From DATBGO01 sp963695645 (GTDB taxonomy: Bacteria > Actinomycetota > Actinomycetes > Streptosporangiales > Streptosporangiaceae), in contig CAVOHC010000007.1 of NCBI GenBank assembly GCA_963695645.1, positions 326,299 through 390,298 on the forward strand: 64,000 nt of DNA, read 5' to 3'. The notes under the pieces are model-generated. The model was given only the letters and a program-made list of their open reading frames with translations, was not told where the DNA came from and did no database searches. Every line of letters starts with the position of its first letter. Positions within the stretch are counted from its first letter, which is position 1. Of the stretch, positions 34,001 through 41,401 are shown piece by piece. The translations under genes were made by a program, and so were the position numbers.

Positions 34001-34381
34001 GTGAGTTACCAGCCGATGAGCCTTGCTCAGCTTGCTCGCTTCATCGCGGCCGAGCCGGACTTCGACACGCGGTGGCGGCTGGTTGTCGAGTTCCTAAAGG
34101 AGTATCACCGGGAGCCGGCGGGGGCGCGGCAGCGACTGCTCGCGGATGCGCCGGGACCGACCGGCGATGAGCGCTGGGACGTGCTTTTGGCGGGGCTTGC
34201 CGAGCACCTTGCCATGCGAGACGGCCAGGACGCGCCGGAGTGGTCGGCATCGGGCGGGCTGCGGCGATTCTGGTTCCCGTTCGATACGCCAGGCGCGCGC
34301 GCCCAGGCGCTCGTGCATGCTCCGGCCGCGTTCCGCAGGCGGGGCGTGTTCGTCGCCGACTACGAGATCGACGCCGCGTGA
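34001..34381 (+). CDS. Hypothetical protein paired with a nucleotidyltransferase
   Basis: A 126-aa protein (GTG 34001; ATG 34016 possible): MSLAQLARFIAAEPDFDTRWRLVVEFLKEYH, WDVLLAGLAEHLAMRDGQDAPEW, LRRFWFPFDTPGARAQALVHAPAAFRRRGVFVADYEIDAA. The last part is typical of the small partners found before DUF6036-type nucleotidyltransferases, thought to be antitoxins. Its stop overlaps the start of the nucleotidyltransferase (GTGA), so they were coupled. The partner is now broken. Confidence 0.65.
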   Translation: MSYQPMSLAQLARFIAAEPDFDTRWRLVVEFLKEYHREPAGARQRLLADAPGPTGDERWDVLLAGLAEHLAMRDGQDAPEWSASGGLRRFWFPFDTPGARAQALVHAPAAFRRRGVFVADYEIDAA

Positions 34382-34914
34382 GCGATCCCTCGCCACTGCT
34401 CGACCGCGCGGCCATCGAGGAGGCGTTCCGCCGTCTGGGCGACCGGCTGGCCAGGCGCGGCGTAGTGGCAGATCTCTACGTGTTCGGCGGTGCTGCGATG
34501 GCCCTTGCGTACGATTCGCGCAGAGCCACTCGTGACGTCGATGCCCTCTTCAAGCCGCACGGCATCGTTGTTGAGGAAGCAGTGGCGGTGGCGGCCGAGC
34601 TTGACCTGCCCCGCTGGTGGCTGAACGAGCAGGCCAGTTCCTAGGTCGTGCCGGGCGGGGACTCGGCGGCCACCCGGGTATTCGACCACCCGGGTCTTCG
34701 CGTCTTCGCTGCCTCTCCTGAGCATCTTCTGGCTATGAAAGCGCTCGCCGCCCGGCCCCGTGACGCGGAAGACATCCGGCAACTCGCCCAGGTGCTCGGC
34801 CTGCACACAGCCGATGACGTCCTCGCCTCGGTGCGCGAGGTATTCCCTGAGGAGGAACCGCCCGCGCGGCTCGGGCTCCTCCTGAAAGACATCTTCCCCG
34901 ATCAGGACGGATGA
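34378..34914 (+). pseudogene. DUF6036-like nucleotidyltransferase with an in-frame amber codon
   Basis: The frame from GTG 34378 is a nucleotidyltransferase of the MNT/DUF6036 kind: VVADLYVFGGAAMALAYDSRRATRDVDALF (GG...DVD motif) and PRWWLNEQASS. A TAG at 34642-34644 then interrupts, and the same frame continues with VFDHPGLRVFAASPEHLLAMKALAARPRDAEDIRQLAQVLG to 34914. One TAC-to-TAG change restores the expected sequence. Either it is a nonsense mutant or the stop is suppressed; the first is more likely. Confidence 0.75.
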
Positions 34915-35024
34915 GCGGATCGCCGCAGCCCGCTCGGCGGGTAGGTCTGTACGGCTGGACTCCTACTACGGCGCCGGAGAAGGGCGTATCGCCGCGGAGG
35001 TATTTTCCGGAGACGGAGAAAGTT

Positions 35025-35318
35025 ATGTGGGATCAGATCAGGGACCTGCACGCCTGCCATCGCGAAGTCCCGGTCGAGATACAGCTGCTCAAGCTGACCG
35101 AAGAGACCGGTGAGGCGGCGGAGGCGTTCATCGGGATGCACGGCCTGAACTCACGCAAGGGCGTCTGCCGCAGCCGCGATGACCTGCTCGCCGAACTGGG
35201 CGATGTGATCATCACTGCTGCCGTGGCCATGACCAGCGTCACCGGGGGAGATGCCGACGAGGCCCGGAGCCATCTCGAACAGCGCCTGACGGTCGTGACC
35301 GAGCGCGCCAGGCGCTGA
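35025..35318 (+). CDS. MazG-like nucleotide pyrophosphohydrolase family protein
   Basis: A 97-aa protein starting at ATG 35025: MWDQIRDLHACHREVPVEIQLLKLTEETGEAAEAFIGMHGLNSRK then RDDLLAELGDVIITAAVAMTSVTGGDADEARSHLEQRL. The MazG metal motif ExxE...ExxD is visible as LTEETGEAAEAF and LLAELGDVIITA. The likely reaction is hydrolysis of NTPs to NMP and pyrophosphate. An upstream in-frame extension to 34911 is not protein-like. A tail-only copy sits at 28171. Inside element 1, two genes before xis. Confidence 0.75.
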   Translation: MWDQIRDLHACHREVPVEIQLLKLTEETGEAAEAFIGMHGLNSRKGVCRSRDDLLAELGDVIITAAVAMTSVTGGDADEARSHLEQRLTVVTERARR

Positions 35319-35376
35319 CGGCGCGACAATCCGGCCGGCCGTCACGGCCGAAAGGCCATTTTAGGCCGCAGAAATT

Positions 35377-35398
35377 TTTAGCACCCAGTGGTGCTAAA
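35377..35398. promoter_or_regulatory. 9-bp inverted repeat upstream of the xis/int genes
   Basis: tttagcacc and ggtgctaaa flank four bases (cagt). It lies about 60 bp after the mazG stop and about 90 bp before the candidate promoter, so it is either a terminator for mazG or an operator for xis. Confidence 0.4.
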
Positions 35399-35485
35399 CG
35401 AACCGTGGCGAACTCCGGTGGACCATGGCGGACTAAGCGGCACTAATTACTGTCACAGATAGGCATTGGATCGTGTTCACATCAT

Positions 35486-35514
35486 TTGACATCGGTATGG
35501 CCTATTGGCATAAC
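35486..35514 (+). promoter_or_regulatory. Candidate sigma70-type promoter of the xis/int operon
   Basis: TTGACA (35486-35491) is followed after 17 bases by CATAAC (35509-35514), matching four of six bases of TATAAT. It is about 95 bp upstream of the xis ATG, in an AT-rich stretch that stands out. Confidence 0.5.
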
Positions 35515-35606
35515 TGTAGTCACGATCCCGTCGCGCCAGGTGGGCACAGGGGAGAAGGTGCCGGGAGCGGGGACATTTCCAGGGGACAGGCCGAGGTGGG
35601 TTGATA

Positions 35607-35822
35607 ATGTCTGCTGAACTCCATACTGCCGCAGAAGCCGCGGGTATCCTCAAGGTGCGCGAGTCGTGGCTCAAGACGAAGGCCGCGGCGCGGTTGATTC
35701 CCTGCACATTCATCGGCAAGCACCTGCGGTTCAGCGATGACGATATCGCCGAGATCATGAAGGCCGGGGCGCGCCAGCCGGTCACGTCACGCCAGCCCGG
35801 ATCGCGGCGCAGCACCGCCTGA
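35607..35822 (+). CDS. Excisionase-like MerR/HTH_17 protein
   Basis: A 71-aa protein from ATG 35607: MSAELHTAAEAAGILKVRESWLKTKAAARLIPCTFIGKHLRFSDDDIAEIMKAG. This is the winged-helix of Xis/HTH_17 proteins, which bend DNA at att sites for excision. It lies 25 bp upstream of an integrase frame, as in actinobacterial integrative elements. The tail after AGARQPV is disordered. The second integrase (57483) has no matching xis. Confidence 0.8.
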   Translation: MSAELHTAAEAAGILKVRESWLKTKAAARLIPCTFIGKHLRFSDDDIAEIMKAGARQPVTSRQPGSRRSTA

Positions 35823-35847
35823 GTGGCGTCCAGACGAAGGAGCAGCC

Positions 35848-37385
35848 GTGGCGTATGCGGAGAAGCGCGGGAAGGGCCCGGAGCCGTGGCGGGTTAAGTA
35901 CAAGCTGCCCAGCGGGATGGAGGTCAGCGAGTCCGGGTTCAGGACCAAGGCCGCCGCGCTCGCGTGGGGACGCGACCAGGAGGCCAGGATGCGCGAAGGC
36001 CGCTGGAACGACCCGAACGCGGGGAACATCACGGTCAGCGAGTGGATCGAGCGGTGGCTGGCCATGCAGGACGTCGGCATCAGCACGGTCGAGAACCGCG
36101 AATACCTGATCCGCCGGTTCCTGCGGCCCGCGTGGGGTGCCAGCGAGCTGCACTCGCTCAGCACCGAGGAGATCACCAAATGGGAGAACTCCATACCCGC
36201 CTGGACCGGCGTCTCCCGGCTGTCGCCCGTGATGGCCGCAGCCTGCTGTGCACGATCCTGGGCGACGCGGCCGCCGCCAAGCCGCCCCCTAATCCCCTAC
36301 AACCCCGCGCTCCGCCCCCGTAACCGCGGCCGAAGGACAGGCCGCAGGCTTGAGCGCGCCCCGCAGCGGGTGTGGGCCACGCCACTGCAAGCGTTACTGG
36401 TCGCCGAGCGGGCCGCGCTGCTCACCGGCCGGCACGACGACTTCACCATGGTCATCACCATCGGCTACACCGGCCTGCGCTACGGGGAGACGATCGGCCT
36501 CGAACCCGGTACGTCCGCCAGGACGAGATCCACGTCGAATGGCAGCTCCGCGAGATCGGGAGCACGTTCCACCGGATCCCCCCGAAGGACGACTCCTACC
36601 GCAGCCCGAATTGGGAACCCGTGCCTGCCCTCGACCTCCCGCCGTTCCTGGCCGGCCTGCTGGGCCCGGCAGATCCAGGCCCAGCCCCGGCAACGATGCG
36701 CCTGCGCCAACCAGCACGGCGGCAGCGGACAGTACGTGTTCCTCGGCCCCGACGGCGGCCATTACCGGCGCAGCGGCTACGCCCGCCGCGTGTTCCGCCC
36801 GGCCTGCGACGGGGGCGGCGGGACGTGTCACCCGGCCGCCCCGGCCGGCTGATCGTCACGGACGCCAACATCTGGCCGGGCCTCCCGGTCGCCGCCTGGC
36901 CACCAGGCCAGCCCGGCGCCCCCTTTGCGCCGCCGCGCTGCCGGGGCATACAGGCCATTCCCGAGGGCACCCCGCTCGCCTCCTGGCTGCCGCTGAAGCC
37001 CGGCCTGACGCCGCACGGCTTGAGGCACGGCGACAAAACATGGATGGCTGAAGATGGCATCCCCGAGATCCTCGCCGAGCAGCGCCTCGGCCACGAGGTG
37101 CCCGGGATGCGCGGCCTCTACGCCCACGCCTCCGACCGGATGCGCGACGACCTGAAGGCCGCCCTCCAGGCCCGCTGGGAGGACTCGCTGCGCGAGCGCG
37201 CGGCCATCCACCCGCACTCGCCTCTACCGATCCTCAACGAACTGCTGGCCCCGTTCCGCCCGAAAATCCAGCCGCCAACGCAGCCAGTGACACCACCAAC
37301 GACACAGCAGGAGCCAACGGCACCGGGAGACAGGGAGAAGATGATCTCCCAAATTCCTCCCAAAATAGCGGTAGACCCACCCTAG
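35848..37385 (+). pseudogene. Tyrosine integrase of element 1, frameshifted
   Basis: The N-terminus is intact: the arm-binding part YAEKRGKGPEPWRVKYKLPSGMEV and the core-binding part ITVSEWIERWLAMQDVG. Against the copy at 57483 the frame is lost near 36232 (RLSPVMAAACCARSW instead of the RTARDARSLLCTIL region), regained at LIPYNPALRPRNRG, lost again near 36515, and switches at least twice more before LTPHGLRHGDKTWMAEDG and GMRGLYAHASDRM. The R-H-R-Y residues all exist but in different frames. Four or more indels make it inactive. It stops 58 bp before att repeat 2. Confidence 0.8.
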
Positions 37386-37443
37386 GAACTAGGATGGGGT
37401 CTAGCCAACGAGCTTCTGACCTGGCCAAACACCAGAATCAGCC

Positions 37444-37488
37444 GGTGGAGCTGAGGGGATTTGATACCCCTGGCCCCCTCGATGCGAA
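37444..37488 (-). repeat. Attachment-site repeat 2 (tRNA-Ala 3' half)
   Basis: 45 bp nearly identical to 58907-58950 except a T inserted in the T-loop and two substitutions. On the minus strand: anticodon loop, variable loop, T-arm and acceptor end of a tRNA-Ala(CGC) with the U70 identity base. It separates elements 1 and 2, just past the element 1 integrase. Confidence 0.7.
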
Positions 37489-37511
37489 CAATGTTGTGCT
37501 GGGTTCAAACG

Positions 37512-37612
37512 TGCCAGGGATCTTTGGGAGGGGTTCTGCATTGGCGCTCATGGGATCAGGTTGACGGTGCACTGGATACCTGCCGCGCGGGCCAGCCGCG
37601 CGTCGGGTGGTC
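37512..37612 (-). repeat. Second copy of the VapC 3' end
   Basis: This segment matches 31101-31190, including the last ~22 codons of the broken vapC and about 20 bp past its stop. It has a small insertion (tgcattggcgc). It ends at the left inverted repeat of the IS630-type element. It shows that the same toxin gene end once lay near both att repeats. Confidence 0.65.
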
Positions 37613-37653
37613 ACTAGTGCAGCACCGCGTAAGTCATTGAGGGGTTTATCCCG

Positions 37654-37995
37654 CTACTGGGTGTGGTCGGTGGCGTCTGCGAGGTAGAGGGTGCAGGCGG
37701 TGTCCAGGGCCAGGTTGGGGTGGCCGGTGAACTGCCCGTCGAGAAGGACTGCTTCGGTGTAGCTGTCGCTGCTGGCCTGCCAGATCGCGAACGCCCAGTC
37801 GTCGGGGTCGCCGAGGTACTGAATGCGGCAGAGCTTGATGGTGTCGTCGTCGTTGTCGCTGAGGTAGCCGGTCAGGTAGCCGTAGGAGCCGCGCCAGGTG
37901 ATGGTGACTTCTTCCAGCGCGGGCCAGCGCTGGGAGGCGTGATGGTCGACGGTTCCTTCGATGAGGTCCTTGAGGCGCCGGGCGGGCACAGGCAT
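37654..37995 (-). CDS. Passenger gene inside the IS630-type element, unknown function
   Basis: A 113-aa protein from ATG 37995: MPVPARRLKDLIEGTVDHHA, EEVTITWRGSYGYLTGYLSDNDDDTIKLCRIQYLGDPDDWAFAIW, then VLLDGQFTGHPNLALDTACTLYL. Small proteins like this occur widely in actinomycetes without known role. It starts within 100 bp of the transposase start on the opposite strand and ends next to the left inverted repeat, so it moves with the element. Confidence 0.65.
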   Translation of the reverse strand: MPVPARRLKDLIEGTVDHHASQRWPALEEVTITWRGSYGYLTGYLSDNDDDTIKLCRIQYLGDPDDWAFAIWQASSDSYTEAVLLDGQFTGHPNLALDTACTLYLADATDHTQ

Positions 37996-38090
37996 GGGGT
38001 CATTGTCGCCGGGTGCGGCGCGCCGCCGCCAGGCGTGGTCGTTTGCCGGGCATTCTCGGGCGATCATCACTGATCACCCGGAGGTGGGGC

Positions 38091-39237
38091 ATGGTGCGTG
38101 CCGCCAGCCAGGACATCGTGGTTTTAGGGTCGCGGCGCAAGGCGAAGCTGGAGGCGATCGTGCGCCTGCCGTCCTCGCCGCAGGCGCTGGTGCGCCGGGC
38201 CCGGATCGCGTTGCTGGCAGGCCAGGGCCGGGCGAACGGTCAGATTGCCGCTGAGCTGGGCTGCTCGGTGACCACGGCGCGGACCTGGCGGCGCCGGTTC
38301 GCCTGCGGCGGCATGCCAGCTCTGCGTGACCGGCCACGCAGCGGGCGGCCGCAGGTGTACGGGCCAGATGTGCGGCTGGCGGTGGTGGCCGCCGCCACCT
38401 CCGCGCCACCGGACGGCGAGCCGGCGTGGACGCACGGCATGATCGCCGCCGAGCCTGGCCGGCACGGGCATCTCGGTTTCCCAGGTCGGGCGGATCCTGG
38501 CCGGGCTGGACCTGGCGCCGCACCGGGTCCGGGGCTGGCTGAACCGCCGCGATGACGAGCAGTTCTGGGCCCAGGCTGCCGCTGTCTGCGATATCTACCT
38601 GCGCCCCCCGCCAGATACCGTGGTGATCTGCATCGACGAGAAGACCGGCATCCAGGCCAAGTGCCGCAGATACCCCCTGCAGCCACCCCGGCCTGGCCGG
38701 CTGGCCCGCCGCGAGTTCGAATACGTCCGCCACGGCACCGTCTCCATCATCGCCGCGCTGCAGGTCGCCACCGGGCAAGTTGTCGCAGAGCCGATCGCGC
38801 GCAACGACTCCGTCACCTTCACCGGCTTCCTGCACCGCCTCGATCAGTGCACCGACCCGCGGCTGAGCATCCACCTGGTCATGGACAACGGCTCATCCCA
38901 CACCTCCCGCGCGACCCGGGCCTGGATCGCCGCCCACCCGCGGATCAAGGTCACCTATACGCCGAAACACGCCTCCTGGCTGGACATGGCCGAACTGTGG
39001 TTCTCCGTGCTGACCCGCGGCCTGCTGCGCCGCGGCGAGTTCACCTCCCGCGCCGACCTCGCCGAAAAGATCACCAGCTTCACCATCCGCTACAACCGCA
39101 CTGCCCACCCCTATACCTGGGCCTGTGACGCCCGCGCCGATCACGCCCGCCACCTCGCCCGCCACGCCCGCCACCCCAACTCCACAGCCCCAGGGCAACG
39201 CCCTGCACCGATCAGTGAACTCCCCAGGGCCGCATGA
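38091..39237 (+). pseudogene. IS630-family transposase with one frameshift
   Basis: From ATG 38091 (GGAGGTGGGGC upstream) the frame encodes an HTH region: SPQALVRRARIALLAGQGRANGQIAAELGCSVTTARTWRRRFACGGMPALRDRPRSGRP. At about 38453 a C appears inserted and the frame changes. The DDE domain continues in the other frame: VVICIDEKTGIQAKCRR (first Asp), LVMDNGSSHTSRATRAWI (second Asp) and KHASWLDMAELWFSVLTRG (final Glu). One base deleted would restore a full ~380-aa protein. It could also be a programmed frameshift, as some IS630 elements have, but no slippery run is obvious. Confidence 0.75.
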
Positions 39238-39290
39238 CAGCACCAAAGCGCCGGGCGAACCCCGTCAAGGATTAACGCGGCGCTGCACTA

Positions 39291-39925
39291 GCTCGCTGCC
39301 TGCCCAGCTACCTGAGCAGCTCCGCCAGCCGGCGATCCCGCTGGAAGCAGGCCGCTGCTGCACCCTCGCCGCACCGCTGGCGGGCCCGGGCCAGCCAGAC
39401 TGATCCGCCCACTGTAGTAAGCCTCGCGGTGGCAGTGGCCCGCCAGGGAGCTGTGTGGCGGGGCGTACTCGACGGGGACAAGCTGTGTACCGACCTGCTC
39501 ACCCACCAGGACTACCTGCGTGCCGGAGACCGGCTAGCCCGCCGCTATGCCGCCTGGCCGTCCGGGCCTTGCGGATCATGCCATGGCTCCTCATCCTGCT
39601 GCTGTTTCTCCTGGTAGCGGTGGTCCTCGTGCTCGTGTTCATCCCTGGTTCGGCGGTGGCGAGGACCGCCACGGCCGTCGTTGCGACCGCAGGCACTATC
39701 TCCGCGATCTGGAAGGTCGTCCGAACCCGCGTTGCCCCCGTCGCGGCGCAACTGGAACGGCCCCTGTGGGGCGCTGAGCTGAACACCGCTGCCGCCAAGG
39801 CGGTCACCGTCCCGCCCGTAGGGATACCTCAGGACCCGGCGTGGGAGGGGGCCTTCGAGCAAGTGGCCGCCGAGGTGATCACGGCAGCCACTGAGGCACA
39901 GCCAAACCCTGTCGCTGGTTCATAG
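39291..39925 (+). pseudogene. Membrane-protein gene broken by the IS630 element and a frameshift
   Basis: Directly from the right end of the insertion a frame is open (LSSSASRRSRWKQAAAAPSP..., GVLDGDKLCTDLLTHQDYLRAGDRLARRYAAW). At about 39560 it shifts by one and continues as AVRALRIMPWLLILLLFLLVAVVLVLVFI (one strong TM) and TAVVATAGTISAIWKVVRTRVAPVAAQLERPLWGAELNTAAAKAV to 39925. The 5' end is missing. No family recognised; it may be from a transfer or defence module. Confidence 0.55.
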
Positions 39926-40074
39926 ACCCGGCGAGGCACCGCTCCGGCCCGAAGCCAGCGTGCAGGCCAGGAGTGCCGGCGGCATGAGCCGGGGCGCGGG
40001 CTGCTGAGCTGCGGTGTCTGCGGGCAGTTAGCTTCAATGGCGGCATAGCTCGTATCGATCCCAAGGTAGGGTCG

Positions 40075-40404
40075 GTGTCGGCCGGTGATCGCTCCGGATG
40101 CGGCCGGGCGGCCGGGTCGATGACCGGCCCGGGCCGGGCCGGCGGACCAGCTGAGCCTGGCGCGGATCGTGAACACCGGCTCCCGGCCCAGGAGACGACC
40201 GGCCGGTCCGACGTGGACGGAGCCGACGCTGTCGGCGAAGACGGTGCGAAGGACATCAACGAGGCCGCGGCGGCCGCCTACCGCGCCAGCATCGACAGCG
40301 GGAGGCCGCTGTCTGAGCGCAAGCTCGCCGCCCTGTTCGGCAAGACCTCCCGCCGCTGGGCCCGCCACCGCATGGCCGAGGCTATGGGCCAGGCGGTGGG
40401 GTGA
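40075..40404 (+). CDS. Hypothetical protein with transfer-protein-like C-terminus
   Basis: A 109-aa frame from GTG 40075. The C-terminal 45 residues (INEAAAAAYRASIDSGRPLSERKLAALFGKTSRRWARHRMAEA) are like the helix-turn-helix end of DUF2637/SpdB-type proteins from actinomycete conjugative elements. The first 60 residues are low complexity. It may be the 3' remnant of a larger gene. It overlaps the end of the RelE-like toxin on the other strand by 23 bp. Confidence 0.4.
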   Translation: MSAGDRSGCGRAAGSMTGPGRAGGPAEPGADREHRLPAQETTGRSDVDGADAVGEDGAKDINEAAAAAYRASIDSGRPLSERKLAALFGKTSRRWARHRMAEAMGQAVG

Positions 40405-40690
40405 AGATCGCGTGGGTGCCGACCCGCCGCCAGATGACATGGGCCTGGCCGGGGACGCGCTCTTCGCCGTAGCTGAATGTCGCGCGGCCGTCGTTGTCCC
40501 AGGTCATCTCGAACACGCCGGGGTGGGCGGTCACGCCCTTGACGCGCAGCCCGGGGCGGAACGGGCGGTCAGGCGAGGCCAGGTCCGGCACGAACGCGTC
40601 AGTGATGACCTTGCGGAAGGTCGCCTGCTGCTGTGCGGTGAGGTGCTTCCAGTCGCGCTCGAACCGGGGGAGCGTTTCGAAGGTCGGCAT
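40382..40690 (-). CDS. RelE/ParE-superfamily toxin
   Basis: A 102-aa protein: MPTFETLPRFERDWKHLTAQQQATFRKVITDAFV, FRPGLRVKGVTAHPGVFEMTWDNDGRATFSYGEERVPGQAHVIWRRVGTHAIF. The fold pattern (helix hairpin then a beta sheet ending in VIWRRVGTHAIF) is that of RelE/ParE/HigB toxins. Its ATG shares a base with the stop of the AbrB-type antitoxin (TGATG). Target (ribosome or gyrase) cannot be told. Confidence 0.75.
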   Translation of the reverse strand: MPTFETLPRFERDWKHLTAQQQATFRKVITDAFVPDLASPDRPFRPGLRVKGVTAHPGVFEMTWDNDGRATFSYGEERVPGQAHVIWRRVGTHAIFTPPPGP

Positions 40691-41025
40691 CACTCATCCG
40701 CTGAGCCGAGCGAATCGAGGTGAGCGAACATGTCCTCAGCGGACTCGTGAACCGTGCTGCGTCCGGCCGTGATGTCCTCATCGGCCTCCCGCTCCCCGGC
40801 CAGCCACTCAGGCGTGAAGAACCACGCCTGATCCGTGGGGATGGACACGTAACCGCGGATCGTGACTGTGCCGTCGGCGTGCACGGCGAATTCCACCTCA
40901 TCGCCCTCACCGATGTGAAGGGCCTGGCGGATCTCCTCGGGCAGGGTGAGCTGCGCCTTGGGCCGGACCTTCGCCCTGGTCCGCAGGCGAGGCTCCGGTT
41001 CCATCTTGGCCGCGGGCATGCCCAT
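40690..41025 (-). CDS. AbrB/MazE-type antitoxin
   Basis: A 111-aa protein. The swapped-hairpin AbrB domain is RTRAKVRPKAQLTLPEEIRQALHIGEGDEVEFAVHADGTVTIRGYV. A toxin-binding tail (DQAWFFTPEWLAGEREADEDITAGRS...MFAHLDSLG) follows, with the acidic helix typical of antitoxins paired with RelE-like toxins. It precedes the toxin on the same strand. Direct repeats 36 bp upstream are its likely operator. Confidence 0.8.
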   Translation of the reverse strand: MGMPAAKMEPEPRLRTRAKVRPKAQLTLPEEIRQALHIGEGDEVEFAVHADGTVTIRGYVSIPTDQAWFFTPEWLAGEREADEDITAGRSTVHESAEDMFAHLDSLGSADE

Positions 41026-41060
41026 AGCGCACCCCCAGGTAATCGGATTTTCCTACTCTC

Positions 41061-41076
41061 TCACTGTATCACTGTT
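41061..41076. promoter_or_regulatory. Direct repeat upstream of the AbrB/RelE-like pair
   Basis: tcactgta and tcactgtt are in tandem (8-bp period) 36 bp before the antitoxin ATG, in an AT-rich promoter-like stretch with tactctctc next to it. Likely operator or -35/-10 region for autoregulation. Confidence 0.4.
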
Positions 41077-41401
41077 GGCTGCAGACCCGCTGGCTGCGGC
41101 CCGGCTGAGCCTCAGCCCACGGCCCATCTCCCGCTTCGGGATGGAGCCACGCAGCGCGCAGTGAGAGGTGCACCAGGCAGGCACCACGCTCGTTAGGCGG
41201 CGTTCGTGGCGGTGTCGCTGCCAGGCAGCCTGACGGTCCGGTCGCCGAAGTCAGCGACCAGGTCAAGGCGTCCGCGTCCCCTGGATACCGCAGGACCTTG
41301 AATTGCCTCCGGTTTGCATCGGGGCTTCTCTTGATCTTTAGGCCCAAGTAGCGTCTTGGCAGGCAAGTTGTTCGAGGCCCCAGGACAAGGGGACGGTAGC
41401 C
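41077..41401. other. Gap of 325 bp with a possible gene tail on the minus strand
   Basis: No intact gene. On the minus strand FKVLRYPGDADA and, one base out of frame, LDLVADFGDRTVRLPGSDTATNAA before a stop (about 41340 to 41194) look like the C-terminus of a broken gene. I cannot name it. Confidence 0.35.

Larger units (their letters stand above)
37617..39288. mobile_element. IS630-family insertion (about 1.67 kb) with inverted repeats and a passenger gene
   Basis: The ends are GTGCAGCACCGCGTAA-like (from 37617) and its near-perfect reverse complement ending at 39288 (16 of about 18 bases). A TA dinucleotide flanks each end (CTAG at both), as expected of IS630/Tc1 target duplication. It carries the plus-strand transposase (38091-39237) and, between it and the left end, an unrelated minus-strand gene (37654-37995). 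The extra ~450 bp makes the element longer than the usual 1.1-1.2 kb. It sits in the vapC scrap on the left and in a membrane-protein frame on the right. Confidence 0.7.
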
